Below are positions 1 through 7,214 of a DNA stretch of 13,707 nucleotides, one piece after another (position 1 is the first letter of the stretch; every line of letters starts with the position of its first letter). The notes under the pieces were generated by a model. The model ran no database searches. It was not told where the DNA came from and saw only the letters and a list, made by a program, of their open reading frames with translations. The DNA lies in contig SYEN01000179.1 of NCBI GenBank assembly GCA_005800795.1, positions 1 through 13,707 on the forward strand. The letters are read 5' to 3'. A program made the translations under genes and the position numbers. The stretch comes from Burkholderiales bacterium (GTDB lineage: Bacteria > Pseudomonadota > Gammaproteobacteria > Burkholderiales > SG8-41).

Positions 1-585
1 CAAATCGGTGATGGCCGGCGCGCTGCCTTTGTATGGCACGTGCACCATGCTGATACCGGCCAGCGTTTTAAATGATTCACCCGCCAAATGCTGTGGCCCG
101 GCATTGCCCGAGGTTGCGAACGCCAGTTGCCCGGGCCGCGCCTTGGCCAGCACGATGAGTTCACGCACATTGCGCACGGGTAAACCGGGATGCGTGGTCA
201 ACAGCATGGGCGCGGCGGCAATCTGCGTGACGCCGGCGAAGTCGCGCAAAGTGTCGTAAGGCAGCTTCGCGTGCAGCGCCGGATTGGTGGTGTGCGTGTT
301 GGCCGTCAGCAACAGCGTGTGGCCGTCCGGCGTGCTCTTCGCCACCAGATCGGAGCCAATGAGCGTGCCGCCGCCGGGGCGGTTGTCCACCACCACCTGC
401 TGGCTCCACGCGATGGAGAGCTTTGCCGCCAGTGTGCGCGCGAGCAGATCGGTTCCGCCGCCGGGTGCAAAAGGCACAATGATGCGCACCGAACGCTGCG
501 GAAAATTGACGTCCGCCCCCTGCGCGCCTGTAGCCAGCAGGTGCAGCAACGCCAACCCTGAACCGTGAATGATGAACGATTTCAT
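1..585 (-). CDS. Bug-family (TTT) solute receptor, partial
   Basis: Periplasmic substrate-binding protein of the Bug/TctC family, which captures small carboxylates, usually for tripartite tricarboxylate transporters. The frame is open from an ATG at 585 to the left edge, giving 195 codons of the usual 320 or so; the C-terminal lobe lies outside the window. Visible family marks are a short hydrophobic N-terminus ending near AQG-A (signal peptide, about residues 1-23), VRIIVPFAPGGGTD (about 34-47), VVVDNRPGGG, STPDGHTLL and MVHVPYKG near the edge. Its ATG overlaps the TGA of the upstream receptor gene by 4 nt (ATGA), so translation is probably coupled; GGCAGG lies just upstream. No TctA or TctB membrane gene is seen in the window. 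The family call is secure; the ligand is unknown. Confidence 0.93.
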   Translation of the reverse strand, partial: MKSFIIHGSGLALLHLLATGAQGADVNFPQRSVRIIVPFAPGGGTDLLARTLAAKLSIAWSQQVVVDNRPGGGTLIGSDLVAKSTPDGHTLLLTANTHTTNPALHAKLPYDTLRDFAGVTQIAAAPMLLTTHPGLPVRNVRELIVLAKARPGQLAFATSGNAGPQHLAGESFKTLAGISMVHVPYKGSAPAITDL

Positions 586-1550
586 TTGCCTGCCAGTCCT
601 GAGTGCTTGACCACGGCCGCCCACTTGATGATCTCGCTGCGAATCAGCGCGGCGAACGTTTCCGGCGTGCCGCCCGTAGGCTCCGCGCCATCAGCGGCAA
701 TGCGTTCGGAAAATTCCTTCGTCTTGATGAATTTGTTGGCTTCGGCATTGAACCGCGCGATGATGGCCGCTGGTGTTGCCGCCGGTGCGAGCAGGCCGTA
801 CCAGCCGATGTATTCGTAGCCCGGCACGCCGGATTCATGCACCGTGGGCAGATCAGCCAACGCTGCTACGCGGTGTTTGCCGGTGACCGCCAACGCACGC
901 ACGCGGCCCGATTTCAGGTGCGGCCCGGCTGCGGGCAGGCTGGCAAAATACATCGACACTTGGCCAGCGATCAAATCGACCAACGCCGGCCCGCCGCCTT
1001 TATACGGCACGTGCAGCACGTCGACTTTTGCCAGCATTTTGAAAAGCTCCGTCGCCAGATGCGTGGAACTGCCGCTGCCGCTGGAGGCGTAAGTCAATTC
1101 CGTGGGCCGCGCGCGCGCCAGCTTGACAAGGTCGGCCATGCCGCGCACCGGTACCGAAGGATGCGCCAGCACCACGTTCGCTGCCGAGGCGATTTGCACG
1201 ATGGGCGCGAAATCTTTTTCCGGGTGAAACGGCAGCTTGGGCGTGAGACTGATATTCGCCGCGTGGCTGATTGGCACCACCAGCAGGGTATAGCCGTCTG
1301 GCGCGGCCTTCGCCGCCGCCTCAGTGCCGATGATGCCCCCCGCACCGCTGCGGTTTTCCACAATGACGTTTTGCCCCAATTGTTGTTGCAGTGATTGCGC
1401 ACACAGGCGCGCGACGAAATCCGAGCCGCCGCCCGGCGCGTAGGGCACGATGATGCGCACGGGCTTGACCGGGAAAGTCTGCGCGCGAACCCCGCACGCA
1501 ACCGCCCAGGCACATGATAAATAAATCAATAAAATCATATAGTTATGCAT
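582..1550 (-). CDS. Bug-family (TTT) solute receptor
   Basis: Complete 322-aa Bug/TctC-type periplasmic binding protein, of normal family length. The N-terminus is a hydrophobic signal segment ending VRA-Q near residue 24. The mature part starts QTFPVKPVRIIVPYAPGGGSD and carries the family blocks NRSGAGGIIGTE, APDGYTLL, VLHVPYKGGGP, GQVSMYF and GYEYIGWYGLLAPA. The start is uncertain: the ATG at 1550 overlaps the end of the MmgE/PrpD gene by 8 nt, while an in-frame ATG at 1538 avoids the overlap. Neither has a clear Shine-Dalgarno site, and no start codon lies between the upstream in-frame stop (1572-1574) and 1550. The n-region has no Lys or Arg, which is unusual. It is a diverged paralogue of the next gene downstream. 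It probably binds a carboxylate related to the MmgE/PrpD substrate (inference). Confidence 0.93.
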   Translation of the reverse strand: MHNYMILLIYLSCAWAVACGVRAQTFPVKPVRIIVPYAPGGGSDFVARLCAQSLQQQLGQNVIVENRSGAGGIIGTEAAAKAAPDGYTLLVVPISHAANISLTPKLPFHPEKDFAPIVQIASAANVVLAHPSVPVRGMADLVKLARARPTELTYASSGSGSSTHLATELFKMLAKVDVLHVPYKGGGPALVDLIAGQVSMYFASLPAAGPHLKSGRVRALAVTGKHRVAALADLPTVHESGVPGYEYIGWYGLLAPAATPAAIIARFNAEANKFIKTKEFSERIAADGAEPTGGTPETFAALIRSEIIKWAAVVKHSGLAGK

Positions 1551-2928
1551 GAAGTACTGCCGACAATGCCGCTACGGCGGATGCGCCGCGCAATTGGCTT
1601 ACGGCACCGATCACACGTTCAACGCGCTTGCTGTCGGCCAACGGCTTGGCCAACAGCCGAAACTTTGCTTCAATCTCTGCGCCATCGCACGCATCAGCCG
1701 CGGTGCCGTGCGGATCGATCACCGTGCTTTCAAAGTGGCGCTGGTTGTTGAGTTCGATTTCCACGCGCGCGGCGAAGTGCGCGGGGTACAGTGCATCCAG
1801 TTTTTCGTCGATGCGCAGCTGTGTGAGCCGGGACACCCGGCGGATTTCCGGATCGGCCAACGCCTGTGTATCGAACGCCGCCGGGTCGCGCGGATTTCTC
1901 ACCACGGCAGCACCCGCGCAATAGGGGATGCTGTATTGAGCAGCCATGGTCTCTTGCGGATTCGGATCACCGTTATGGTCAACGGCGCGCTTGCTGGTGT
2001 GCACCACAATGCGTTTCACGTCAGAGGGCGACATTGCGCTGTCGCGCTTGATGGTCTCAATGGCGTTGGAAACGGCATGGATCAGCCCGCAGCACGGATA
2101 GGCCTTCACCCATACGCGCGATATCGCGTAATCCTCACCAAGTTTGTCAGTCAGCGCATTGACAGCCGTGTCGCTGCCGCCGATGACTTCAATCAGGCCA
2201 AAGTGCCCGTCGATGGCGGCGAGCGGTCCGGTGAAGCCGCGCTGCGCCAGTTCGCACGCCAGCACACCGGTTTCTGCCGCGCGGCCCGCGTGCATGCGCT
2301 TCACCATGCCGCCGCTGCCTTGGGTAAATGCCTTGATGCCGCCTGCACAGGAACACGCACTGCCGATGGCGGCCAGTACCGTGTCGCGTGGCAGCCCCAG
2401 CACCACGCCCACCGCCACGGTGGCGGCAATGGGTCCCGCCACGCCGGTGGTGTGAAAGCCGCGTGTGTTGTGTTCAGCGCCGAGTGCCCAGCCCAGCCGC
2501 GACATCATTTCGTAACCCGCAATGATGGCAAGCAACAGTCGTTCGCTGGGCGCGTTGGTTTCCTCCGCCACGGCCAGCGCGGCGGGAACCACGCACGCGC
2601 CGGGGTGTACCAGCGCACCCTGAATAATGTCGTCGAGCTCAAAGCCGTGCGTGGCCGTGCCATTAGCGAGCGCCGCGCGCGAGGGTGCGACGGTTTTACT
2701 GGAACCAAACAGTGTTGCTTTGCCTTGTGAACCTTCGTGCTCGATCTGCTCGCGCAGAATTTTCCCCCACGGCTGTATCGCGCCATAGATGCCGCAGCCT
2801 AGCGTATCGAGCAGCGCCATGCGGGCGTTTTCCCCCAGCGGGCCATCGAGCAGCGATGCGGGCAGCGTTAGCAGATGATCAACAAGTAACGCGCTTTTCA
2901 TTACACCCTGATCCGCACCGGCATTCAT
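1543..2928 (-). CDS. MmgE/PrpD family protein
   Basis: 461-aa member of the MmgE/PrpD superfamily, which includes 2-methylcitrate dehydratase (PrpD), cis-aconitate decarboxylase and iminodisuccinate epimerase. Cytosolic; no signal peptide. Family landmarks in order: THGFELDD (93-100), HPGACVVPAALA (108-119), GFHTTGVAGPIAA (157-169), GGMVKRMHAGRAAETG (206-221), KAYPCCGLIHAVSNA (275-289) and AAQYSIPYC (329-337). Length is normal, so the gene looks intact. The ATG at 2928 is favoured by AAGGA at 2935-2939. The gene starts 2 nt after the unknown upstream gene and overlaps the next receptor gene by 8 nt, so all are one operon. The pairing with Bug receptors suggests a hydroxy di- or tricarboxylic acid substrate, but the exact reaction cannot be assigned within this functionally mixed family. 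Confidence 0.93.
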   Translation of the reverse strand: MNAGADQGVMKSALLVDHLLTLPASLLDGPLGENARMALLDTLGCGIYGAIQPWGKILREQIEHEGSQGKATLFGSSKTVAPSRAALANGTATHGFELDDIIQGALVHPGACVVPAALAVAEETNAPSERLLLAIIAGYEMMSRLGWALGAEHNTRGFHTTGVAGPIAATVAVGVVLGLPRDTVLAAIGSACSCAGGIKAFTQGSGGMVKRMHAGRAAETGVLACELAQRGFTGPLAAIDGHFGLIEVIGGSDTAVNALTDKLGEDYAISRVWVKAYPCCGLIHAVSNAIETIKRDSAMSPSDVKRIVVHTSKRAVDHNGDPNPQETMAAQYSIPYCAGAAVVRNPRDPAAFDTQALADPEIRRVSRLTQLRIDEKLDALYPAHFAARVEIELNNQRHFESTVIDPHGTAADACDGAEIEAKFRLLAKPLADSKRVERVIGAVSQLRGASAVAALSAVLHA

Positions 2929-2930
2929 AG

Positions 2931-3449
2931 TTAGTCCTTGTAAAGCTGCTTACGTTGATCGGTGAGCGTGCGATAACAAATCGCGTTTGCTGGCATTGTG
3001 GCTGGCGGCGTCGAGAGTACGGTCAGATCGCGGAACGCAAAGGTCTTGTGCATGCCCGTGCAGGCGAGGCGCTTTGCCCCGGTGCGTCGGGGAGCATGGG
3101 CGTCGGTCACGTCTTCAACCTGCAGAAATTGGCCGAGCGGCACGTTGATCGCGCCATCCGCATCGTCATACAGGTTGCGCGTCCACAACTGATACGCCGG
3201 GCGAAAGCGCGCGCTATTCGCGCCATTGCCGCCCGCTTTGATGTAGACCTCGGTTTGAAACACCGCCGGACTGTCCAGCGTATACATCGCCAGATAGCGC
3301 GGCGTGTCGCCCATGTGGCGAAAACGCTGCGCCGTGCGGAAGCCGGGCACGCGGAGCAGCACGTCGAGGTTGGTGTTGTACCAGTCGCTCCACTCCTGCT
3401 CCCAATCGGCGCGACCGAACAATTGTTCCACGATGTAAATTGTTTTCAT
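2931..3449 (-). CDS. Conserved-type protein of unknown function
   Basis: 172-aa soluble protein beginning MKTIYIVEQLFG. I do not recognise a named family with certainty. The N-terminal half (strand, then WEQEWSDWYN helix, then LLRVPGFRTAQRF, then RYLAMYTLDSP) has the rhythm of a ferredoxin-like dimeric alpha/beta barrel, as in EthD- or DUF4286-like proteins; this is an inference from pattern only. No signal peptide or membrane segment is seen. The frame stays open upstream to a GTG at 3497, but the extra 16 residues look non-coding-like, so the ATG at 3449 was chosen; no strong Shine-Dalgarno site supports either. It is the first gene of the leftward operon, 2 nt before the MmgE/PrpD gene, and so likely assists that enzyme or acts on a related acid. 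It is not a shadow of another gene: nothing on the other strand here looks coding. Confidence 0.75.
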   Translation of the reverse strand: MKTIYIVEQLFGRADWEQEWSDWYNTNLDVLLRVPGFRTAQRFRHMGDTPRYLAMYTLDSPAVFQTEVYIKAGGNGANSARFRPAYQLWTRNLYDDADGAINVPLGQFLQVEDVTDAHAPRRTGAKRLACTGMHKTFAFRDLTVLSTPPATMPANAICYRTLTDQRKQLYKD

Positions 3450-3548
3450 GTTTTGGTGTATTCGTCGGATTGCTCGATAATTGTGCCATACGCTCACCCA
3501 ACCATCACGGTATCAGTTCACTTCCAGCAACCCGCAAACCCCCACACT

Positions 3549-3638
3549 GTCGTTCCCGTTCCACGAAAATGAGGCGGGAACCCATAACACAGGTGGCATC
3601 GCAGTCACCCTATGGATTCCCGCCTGCGCGGGAAAGAC
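3549..3638. repeat. REP/BIME-like inverted pair, copy 1
   Basis: Two palindromic units face each other. The left unit (3549-3586) has GTTCCCG at 3552-3558 and CGGGAAC at 3575-3581, followed by CCATA. The right unit (3611-3638) starts TATGG and forms a 7-bp stem TTCCCGC/GCGGGAA around a CTGC loop (3617-3634), then AAGAC. The right unit is roughly the reverse complement of the left, so the whole 90-bp element can fold as one long interrupted hairpin. The left loop is enlarged compared with copy 2 at the right edge of the window. The sequence resembles the extragenic palindromes common in betaproteobacteria. Confidence 0.8.
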
Positions 3639-3645
3639 ACTGCGG

Positions 3646-3650
3646 GGAGG
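3646..3650 (+). promoter_or_regulatory. Shine-Dalgarno site for acyl-CoA ligase
   Basis: GGAGG lies 7 nt before the ATG at 3658 and supports that codon as the start. The alternative ATG at 3691 has no such site. The box lies only 7 nt after the REP pair, so the repeat is probably transcribed in the leader of this gene. Confidence 0.55.
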
Positions 3651-3657
3651 TAGGTGC

Positions 3658-5313
3658 ATGAGGAATTCTGAGACTGTGTGTTTATCCATCATGCCTCAGT
3701 TTCAAACCCGCCTCACCCCCGAACTTATCGCGCATTCCACCGCCAGCGGTGCCTGGCCCAATTGGCTATTGACGGATTTCCTTGACGAGGTGGTCAAGGC
3801 GTCTCCCAACAAGACGGCTATCATAGACAGCCGCGGCACCATCACCTATGGCGAACTTGCTCGCGAAAGCGAACGTTGCGCCCACGCGCTGCTCACGCTG
3901 GGCTTGAAACCGGGCGACGTGGTCGCCCTGCAGTTGCCCAACTGGAAGGAATTCCTGATCGTGCATCTGGCAGCCACGCGCATCGGCGTGATCAGCAGCC
4001 TGATCACCCCCATGAGCCGCGACCGCGAATTGACGCACATGCTGAATCTTTCCGATGCGAAAGTGCTGGTGATCCCGGACACCTACCGCAACCACGACTA
4101 CCGCGCGATGGCAGCGCGTGTACGGGGTGACCTGCCGGCATTGCAGCACGTGATCGTGGTGGGTGAGCCTGCCCACCCGCACGAAGTGGCGTGGCCGGAC
4201 TTTCTGGCGGCAGCAGAGATGCATCACGACTTCGCACCATTTGGGCCACACGCCAACGACGTAACCGAGATCGTTTTTACTTCCGGCGCCACCGGCGAAC
4301 CCAAAGGGGTCATGCACACCAGCAACACCATCGTCGCACCGCAATTGGCGCTGGCGGCGTCGCTGCAACTCACACGCGACGACGTGATCCACATTGCCTC
4401 CACCATCGCGCACCAGACGGGTTTTTTGAACGGTGTGCGATTGCCCATTCAGCTGGGCGCCACCGTGGTCTTGCAGGACGTGTGGTCACCGGAGAAGATG
4501 GTCGAATGGATCGCCCAGCACCGCATCACGGTGTCGAGCGGCAGCGCCACTTTCCTGCTGGATCTGCTGCGCGCCAAAAATCTCGAACAATGCGATTTAT
4601 CGTCGTTTCGCATCTTCCGCTGCGGCGGCGGGCCGATACCGCGCGCGCTGCTGAAGGAGGCGCGCGAAAAGCTGCCGCGCACCGGCATTCACTGCGGCTG
4701 GGGCCAGACCGAAAACGCGGTGGTCACGTTGACGCGCATCGGCGCGCCCGACGAAAAGCTGCTCAACACCGACGGTTGCGCGCAACCGGGCATGGAAGTA
4801 CGCGTGGTCAACGCGCAGAATCAGCCATTGCCGCCGGGCACGGAAGGCCGGCTGCAATGCCGCGGGCCGTTCATGTTCGTGGGCTATATCAAGCAGCTCG
4901 AATTGACCCGTGACAATTTCGATGGCGAGTGGTTCGACACCGGCGATCTGGCGACGCTTGACGCAGAAGGCTTCATTCGCATCACCGGGCGGTTGAAGGA
5001 CATCATCATTCGCGGCGGTGAAAACATCCCCGTCAAATACGTCGAGGACATTCTCTATGAAGACCCGCGCGTGCAGGACGCCGCGATCGTTGCTATGCCT
5101 GATCCGCGCCTGGGCGAGCGCGCGTGTGCATTTGTGATCTGTCGGGACGGGCAGACGCTCGATATGAAGACCATGCAGGATTTTCTCGCTGCGCGGGGTG
5201 TGGCCAAGGTGTATTGGCCGGAGCGGCTGGAGATCGCTGAAGAATTGCCGCGCACGGCGAACGGCAAAATACGCAAGGCGGATTTGCGGGCCCGATTGAC
5301 ATTGGATAAGTGA
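3658..5313 (+). CDS. AMP-forming acyl-CoA synthetase (ligase)
   Basis: 551-aa adenylate-forming (ANL superfamily) enzyme that would activate a carboxylic acid with ATP and CoA to acyl-CoA, AMP and PPi in the cytosol. Motifs, numbered from the chosen start: P-loop-like TSGATGEPKG (208-217), GWGQTE (347-352), FDTGDL (426-431), hinge GRLKDIIIRGGENI (444-457), and NGKIRK with the expected catalytic lysine at 537. All core motifs are present and length is typical. The DGCAQPGMEV and RGGENIP blocks remind me of cyclohexanecarboxylate-CoA ligase-like enzymes, but the acid is not certain. GGAGG at 3646-3650 favours the ATG at 3658; an ATG at 3691 (MPQFQTRL) is a reasonable alternative because family members often begin there. 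Reading further upstream would run through a REP element and is rejected. It is divergent from the receptor operon and followed by a small gene 15 nt downstream. Confidence 0.92.
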   Translation: MRNSETVCLSIMPQFQTRLTPELIAHSTASGAWPNWLLTDFLDEVVKASPNKTAIIDSRGTITYGELARESERCAHALLTLGLKPGDVVALQLPNWKEFLIVHLAATRIGVISSLITPMSRDRELTHMLNLSDAKVLVIPDTYRNHDYRAMAARVRGDLPALQHVIVVGEPAHPHEVAWPDFLAAAEMHHDFAPFGPHANDVTEIVFTSGATGEPKGVMHTSNTIVAPQLALAASLQLTRDDVIHIASTIAHQTGFLNGVRLPIQLGATVVLQDVWSPEKMVEWIAQHRITVSSGSATFLLDLLRAKNLEQCDLSSFRIFRCGGGPIPRALLKEAREKLPRTGIHCGWGQTENAVVTLTRIGAPDEKLLNTDGCAQPGMEVRVVNAQNQPLPPGTEGRLQCRGPFMFVGYIKQLELTRDNFDGEWFDTGDLATLDAEGFIRITGRLKDIIIRGGENIPVKYVEDILYEDPRVQDAAIVAMPDPRLGERACAFVICRDGQTLDMKTMQDFLAARGVAKVYWPERLEIAEELPRTANGKIRKADLRARLTLDK

Positions 5314-5328
5314 CGTTACACTACAGCC

Positions 5329-5841
5329 ATGACAACACCGCTCGGCCCCGCAAACTTTGAAGATCCCGCATCTGACGACGCCCCCATCATCAATGAGCCG
5401 CGCCTATGGGTGCAAAGGGGCTGGACGGCACGCGTCATTAAAAACGGCGATGACGACGGCTGGGCAGTGGAAATGATACGGGATGGCCAACCCGAGCCCG
5501 CACTGGTTGGTCCGTGGACCATGGGCCGCGACAAAAAGAATCCGAAACCCCTCGACAGCGCTGCATTTAATACCTTGGTCAAAACAGCCTCGGAAGTGGT
5601 GCTCCGCCACGAGCAGCAACTGCTGGCCGCGATGCACAAAACCGTCTCCGTCATGGTGAACGATCAGGCTGTCCGTGTGGTGTTGGACATTGTGCCTGAC
5701 GAAGACGAACCGCATGCACTACTGAGCGCTCATAACCCGGACGGCACGTTAATGGCGCAGGTGAAAGTGCGGCCAGACTTCAAATTAAACGCGTCCAGCG
5801 CTTCCGCGTGGATAGCGAGCGGGTGCGGTAGGCCAAAATGA
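5329..5841 (+). CDS. Hypothetical protein, probably Burkholderiales-type
   Basis: 170-aa acidic soluble protein, no signal peptide or membrane segment. From memory it looks like a conserved hypothetical protein of Burkholderiales: the block RLWVQRGWTARVIKN, then DDDGWAVEMIRDG, then LVGPWTMGRDKKNPKPLD, then FNTLVKTASEV seems familiar, but I know no function for it. Residues 1-100 form this block; residues 105-165 look like a separate beta-rich part (VSVMVNDQAVRVVLDIVPDEDE, then AQVKVRPDF). It begins 15 nt after the ligase stop and may be co-transcribed, although no Shine-Dalgarno site is visible. It ends with TGA at 5839-5841. It is probably a housekeeping or stress-type neighbour rather than a pathway enzyme (inference). 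Confidence 0.75.
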   Translation: MTTPLGPANFEDPASDDAPIINEPRLWVQRGWTARVIKNGDDDGWAVEMIRDGQPEPALVGPWTMGRDKKNPKPLDSAAFNTLVKTASEVVLRHEQQLLAAMHKTVSVMVNDQAVRVVLDIVPDEDEPHALLSAHNPDGTLMAQVKVRPDFKLNASSASAWIASGCGRPK

Positions 5842-5858
5842 AATGGTGGCGCAGCAAA

Positions 5859-5895
5859 CGCAGGGTGGGCACGCCCTTTATGCCCACGCGCTGCG
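5859..5895. terminator. Hairpin repeat between convergent genes
   Basis: Perfect 7-bp stem GTGGGCA (5865-5871) and TGCCCAC (5881-5887) with a 9-nt loop, flanked by a second 5-bp stem CGCAG (5859-5863) and CTGCG (5891-5895). It sits in the 113-bp gap between two genes that end towards each other, so it could terminate transcription from both sides. There is no classical U-run on either side, so it may instead be a REP-like repeat; the GTGGGCAC/GTGCCCAC type is common in betaproteobacterial spacers. A weaker AT-rich pair CAAAAC/GTTTTG follows at 5922-5940. Confidence 0.5.
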
Positions 5896-5954
5896 GACTA
5901 ATTGATATTTTGTCGTGTGGGCAAAACAAAGAACGTTTTGAGCGCCTAACTAAT

Positions 5955-7166
5955 TCAAATCACCCCACTGGATTTGTAGCCGGCCACTTCCTCAGCCGAG
6001 TGCCCCAACCACTCGCCTAGCACCGCCTCATTACTGGCCCCTAACGTCACATTGGGCTCAATCGCCCGCCGCGGCGTGCCTTCGAAAATCAGCGGTGAAT
6101 TGGGCAGCACGATACGTCCCATGACAGGGTGGTCTATCCATTCCAGACTACCGCGCGCGTGCATGTTTTCGTCGTGCATGACCTCTTTGAGTGTGCGCAC
6201 TGCCGCACACGGCACGCCGGCGTCGGTCATGCGTCTGGCGACGTCATGCTTCATCTGGTTTTTGCTCCAGCTCTCGAGCAGTTCATCGACGACCGCCATG
6301 TTGGCGACCCGTGTGGCGCGCGTGACCAGGCGCGGGTCGGTTTTGAGATCGGGCCGCCCGATGACATCGAGCACGGCGAGAAAGTGATGATCGTTGGGTG
6401 CGTTCAACACCACGAAACCATCCTTGGTGGCATAGGCGTTATAGGGCGCAATGCCGAGGCCGGCGTGTTTGTTGCCGGTGCGTGCCGGGGCTGCGTCGCC
6501 GCGTGCGTGCAGCATCCCGTAGTTCGACGCAAGGGACGCGTAAATCGCATCCTGCATGGATACTTCTACCACGCGACCCTGGCCGGTGCGCTCGCGTTCA
6601 TACAGCGCCGTGACGACCGCCGCGTAAAGGTGCGTGCCCGCGCCAAAATCGCACACCGCAGCACCCGCTTTCACCGGCGGCAGGTCGGCATAGCCCGTGG
6701 AATCCACCAAGCCGCTCATGGCCTGCATCACCAGATCCATCGCCGGGTAGTCGCGGTAAGGGCCGGTCTTGCCATAGCCGGAGCTGGAGCCATAAATTAA
6801 ACGCGGGTTGATTTTTTGCAATTCCGCCGCACCCAGGCCGAGACGATCCATCACACCGGGGGCAAAGTTCTCCACCACCACATCGGCGCGCGCCACCATT
6901 TCGCGGAACAGCGTTTTGCCCTGCTCGGTCTTGAGATTCAGCGTCACTGATTGCTTGTTGGAGTTCAACATCGCAAACGGCAGGTCAGCACCCCCCATGT
7001 CGCCACGGCTGCGCAGGTTTTCACCTTCGCGCGGCTCGATCTTGATCACGCGCGCGCCGGCCATGGCCATCATGAACGTGGCGTACGGGCCGGCGTAGAT
7101 GTGCGAGAGGTCAAGAACGGTGATGCCGGACAGGGGTAAAGGCGGCAGGGTTGATTCTGTGGACAA
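5955..7166 (-). CDS. Class III CoA-transferase (CaiB/BaiF family)
   Basis: 403-aa family III CoA-transferase, which moves CoA from a donor thioester (often succinyl-CoA) to a carboxylic acid in the cytosol. Visible marks: LSGITVLDLSHIYAGPYAT (12-30), VIKIEPREGENLR (40-52), LNLKTEQG (76-83), VVVENFAPGVMDRLG (96-110), SGYGKTGPY (129-137), DLVMQAMSGL (144-153), and CDFGAGTHL with Asp173 at the position of the catalytic aspartate of formyl-CoA transferase. Full length. The first codon is TTG; no ATG or GTG precedes the family N-terminus and GGAGG sits at 7171-7175. It is the last gene of the five-gene operon, 48 nt after the CitE-like gene. In this context it most likely activates the pathway acid that is later hydrated and cleaved, as itaconate or glutarate CoA-transferases do. 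Acceptor unknown. Confidence 0.94.
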   Translation of the reverse strand: MSTESTLPPLPLSGITVLDLSHIYAGPYATFMMAMAGARVIKIEPREGENLRSRGDMGGADLPFAMLNSNKQSVTLNLKTEQGKTLFREMVARADVVVENFAPGVMDRLGLGAAELQKINPRLIYGSSSGYGKTGPYRDYPAMDLVMQAMSGLVDSTGYADLPPVKAGAAVCDFGAGTHLYAAVVTALYERERTGQGRVVEVSMQDAIYASLASNYGMLHARGDAAPARTGNKHAGLGIAPYNAYATKDGFVVLNAPNDHHFLAVLDVIGRPDLKTDPRLVTRATRVANMAVVDELLESWSKNQMKHDVARRMTDAGVPCAAVRTLKEVMHDENMHARGSLEWIDHPVMGRIVLPNSPLIFEGTPRRAIEPNVTLGASNEAVLGEWLGHSAEEVAGYKSSGVI

Positions 7167-7170
7167 GAGG

Positions 7171-7175
7171 CCTCC
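7171..7175 (-). promoter_or_regulatory. Shine-Dalgarno site for TTG start
   Basis: GGAGG on the minus strand, 4 nt before the TTG at 7166. It supports the rare start codon of the CoA-transferase gene; the next in-frame ATG is 31 codons in, after the conserved N-terminal strand and helix. Confidence 0.6.
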
Positions 7176-7214
7176 GAAAGCACTACTTATAACTATTTGA
7201 TTTTATTAAAATTT

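Noticed and set aside
603..1394. 263-codon open frame on the plus strand
   Set aside because: Antisense to a clear Bug receptor gene and Arg/His-rich; no motif.
1478..1550. Possible lipoprotein signal (AVAC) in the second Bug receptor
   Set aside because: Position -3 is Ala rather than Leu, Val or Ile, and a normal VRA-Q cleavage site follows closely, as in other Bug proteins.
1549..2730. 393-codon open frame on the plus strand
   Set aside because: Antisense to the first MmgE/PrpD gene, biased composition, no recognisable domain or ribosome site.
3472..3488. Sigma-54-like TGGCAC element on the minus strand before the leftward operon
   Set aside because: The TGGCAC half is good but the -12 GC dinucleotide is not at the required spacing, and no sigma-54 activator gene is present.
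3481..3657. N-terminal extension of the acyl-CoA ligase to an ATG at 3481
   Set aside because: The extra residues would translate the REP pair and do not resemble the family; GGAGG before 3658 gives a better start.
5838..6020. 60-codon plus-strand frame after the hypothetical gene
   Set aside because: It spans the hairpin repeat and overlaps the conserved C-terminus of the CoA-transferase; no coding character.
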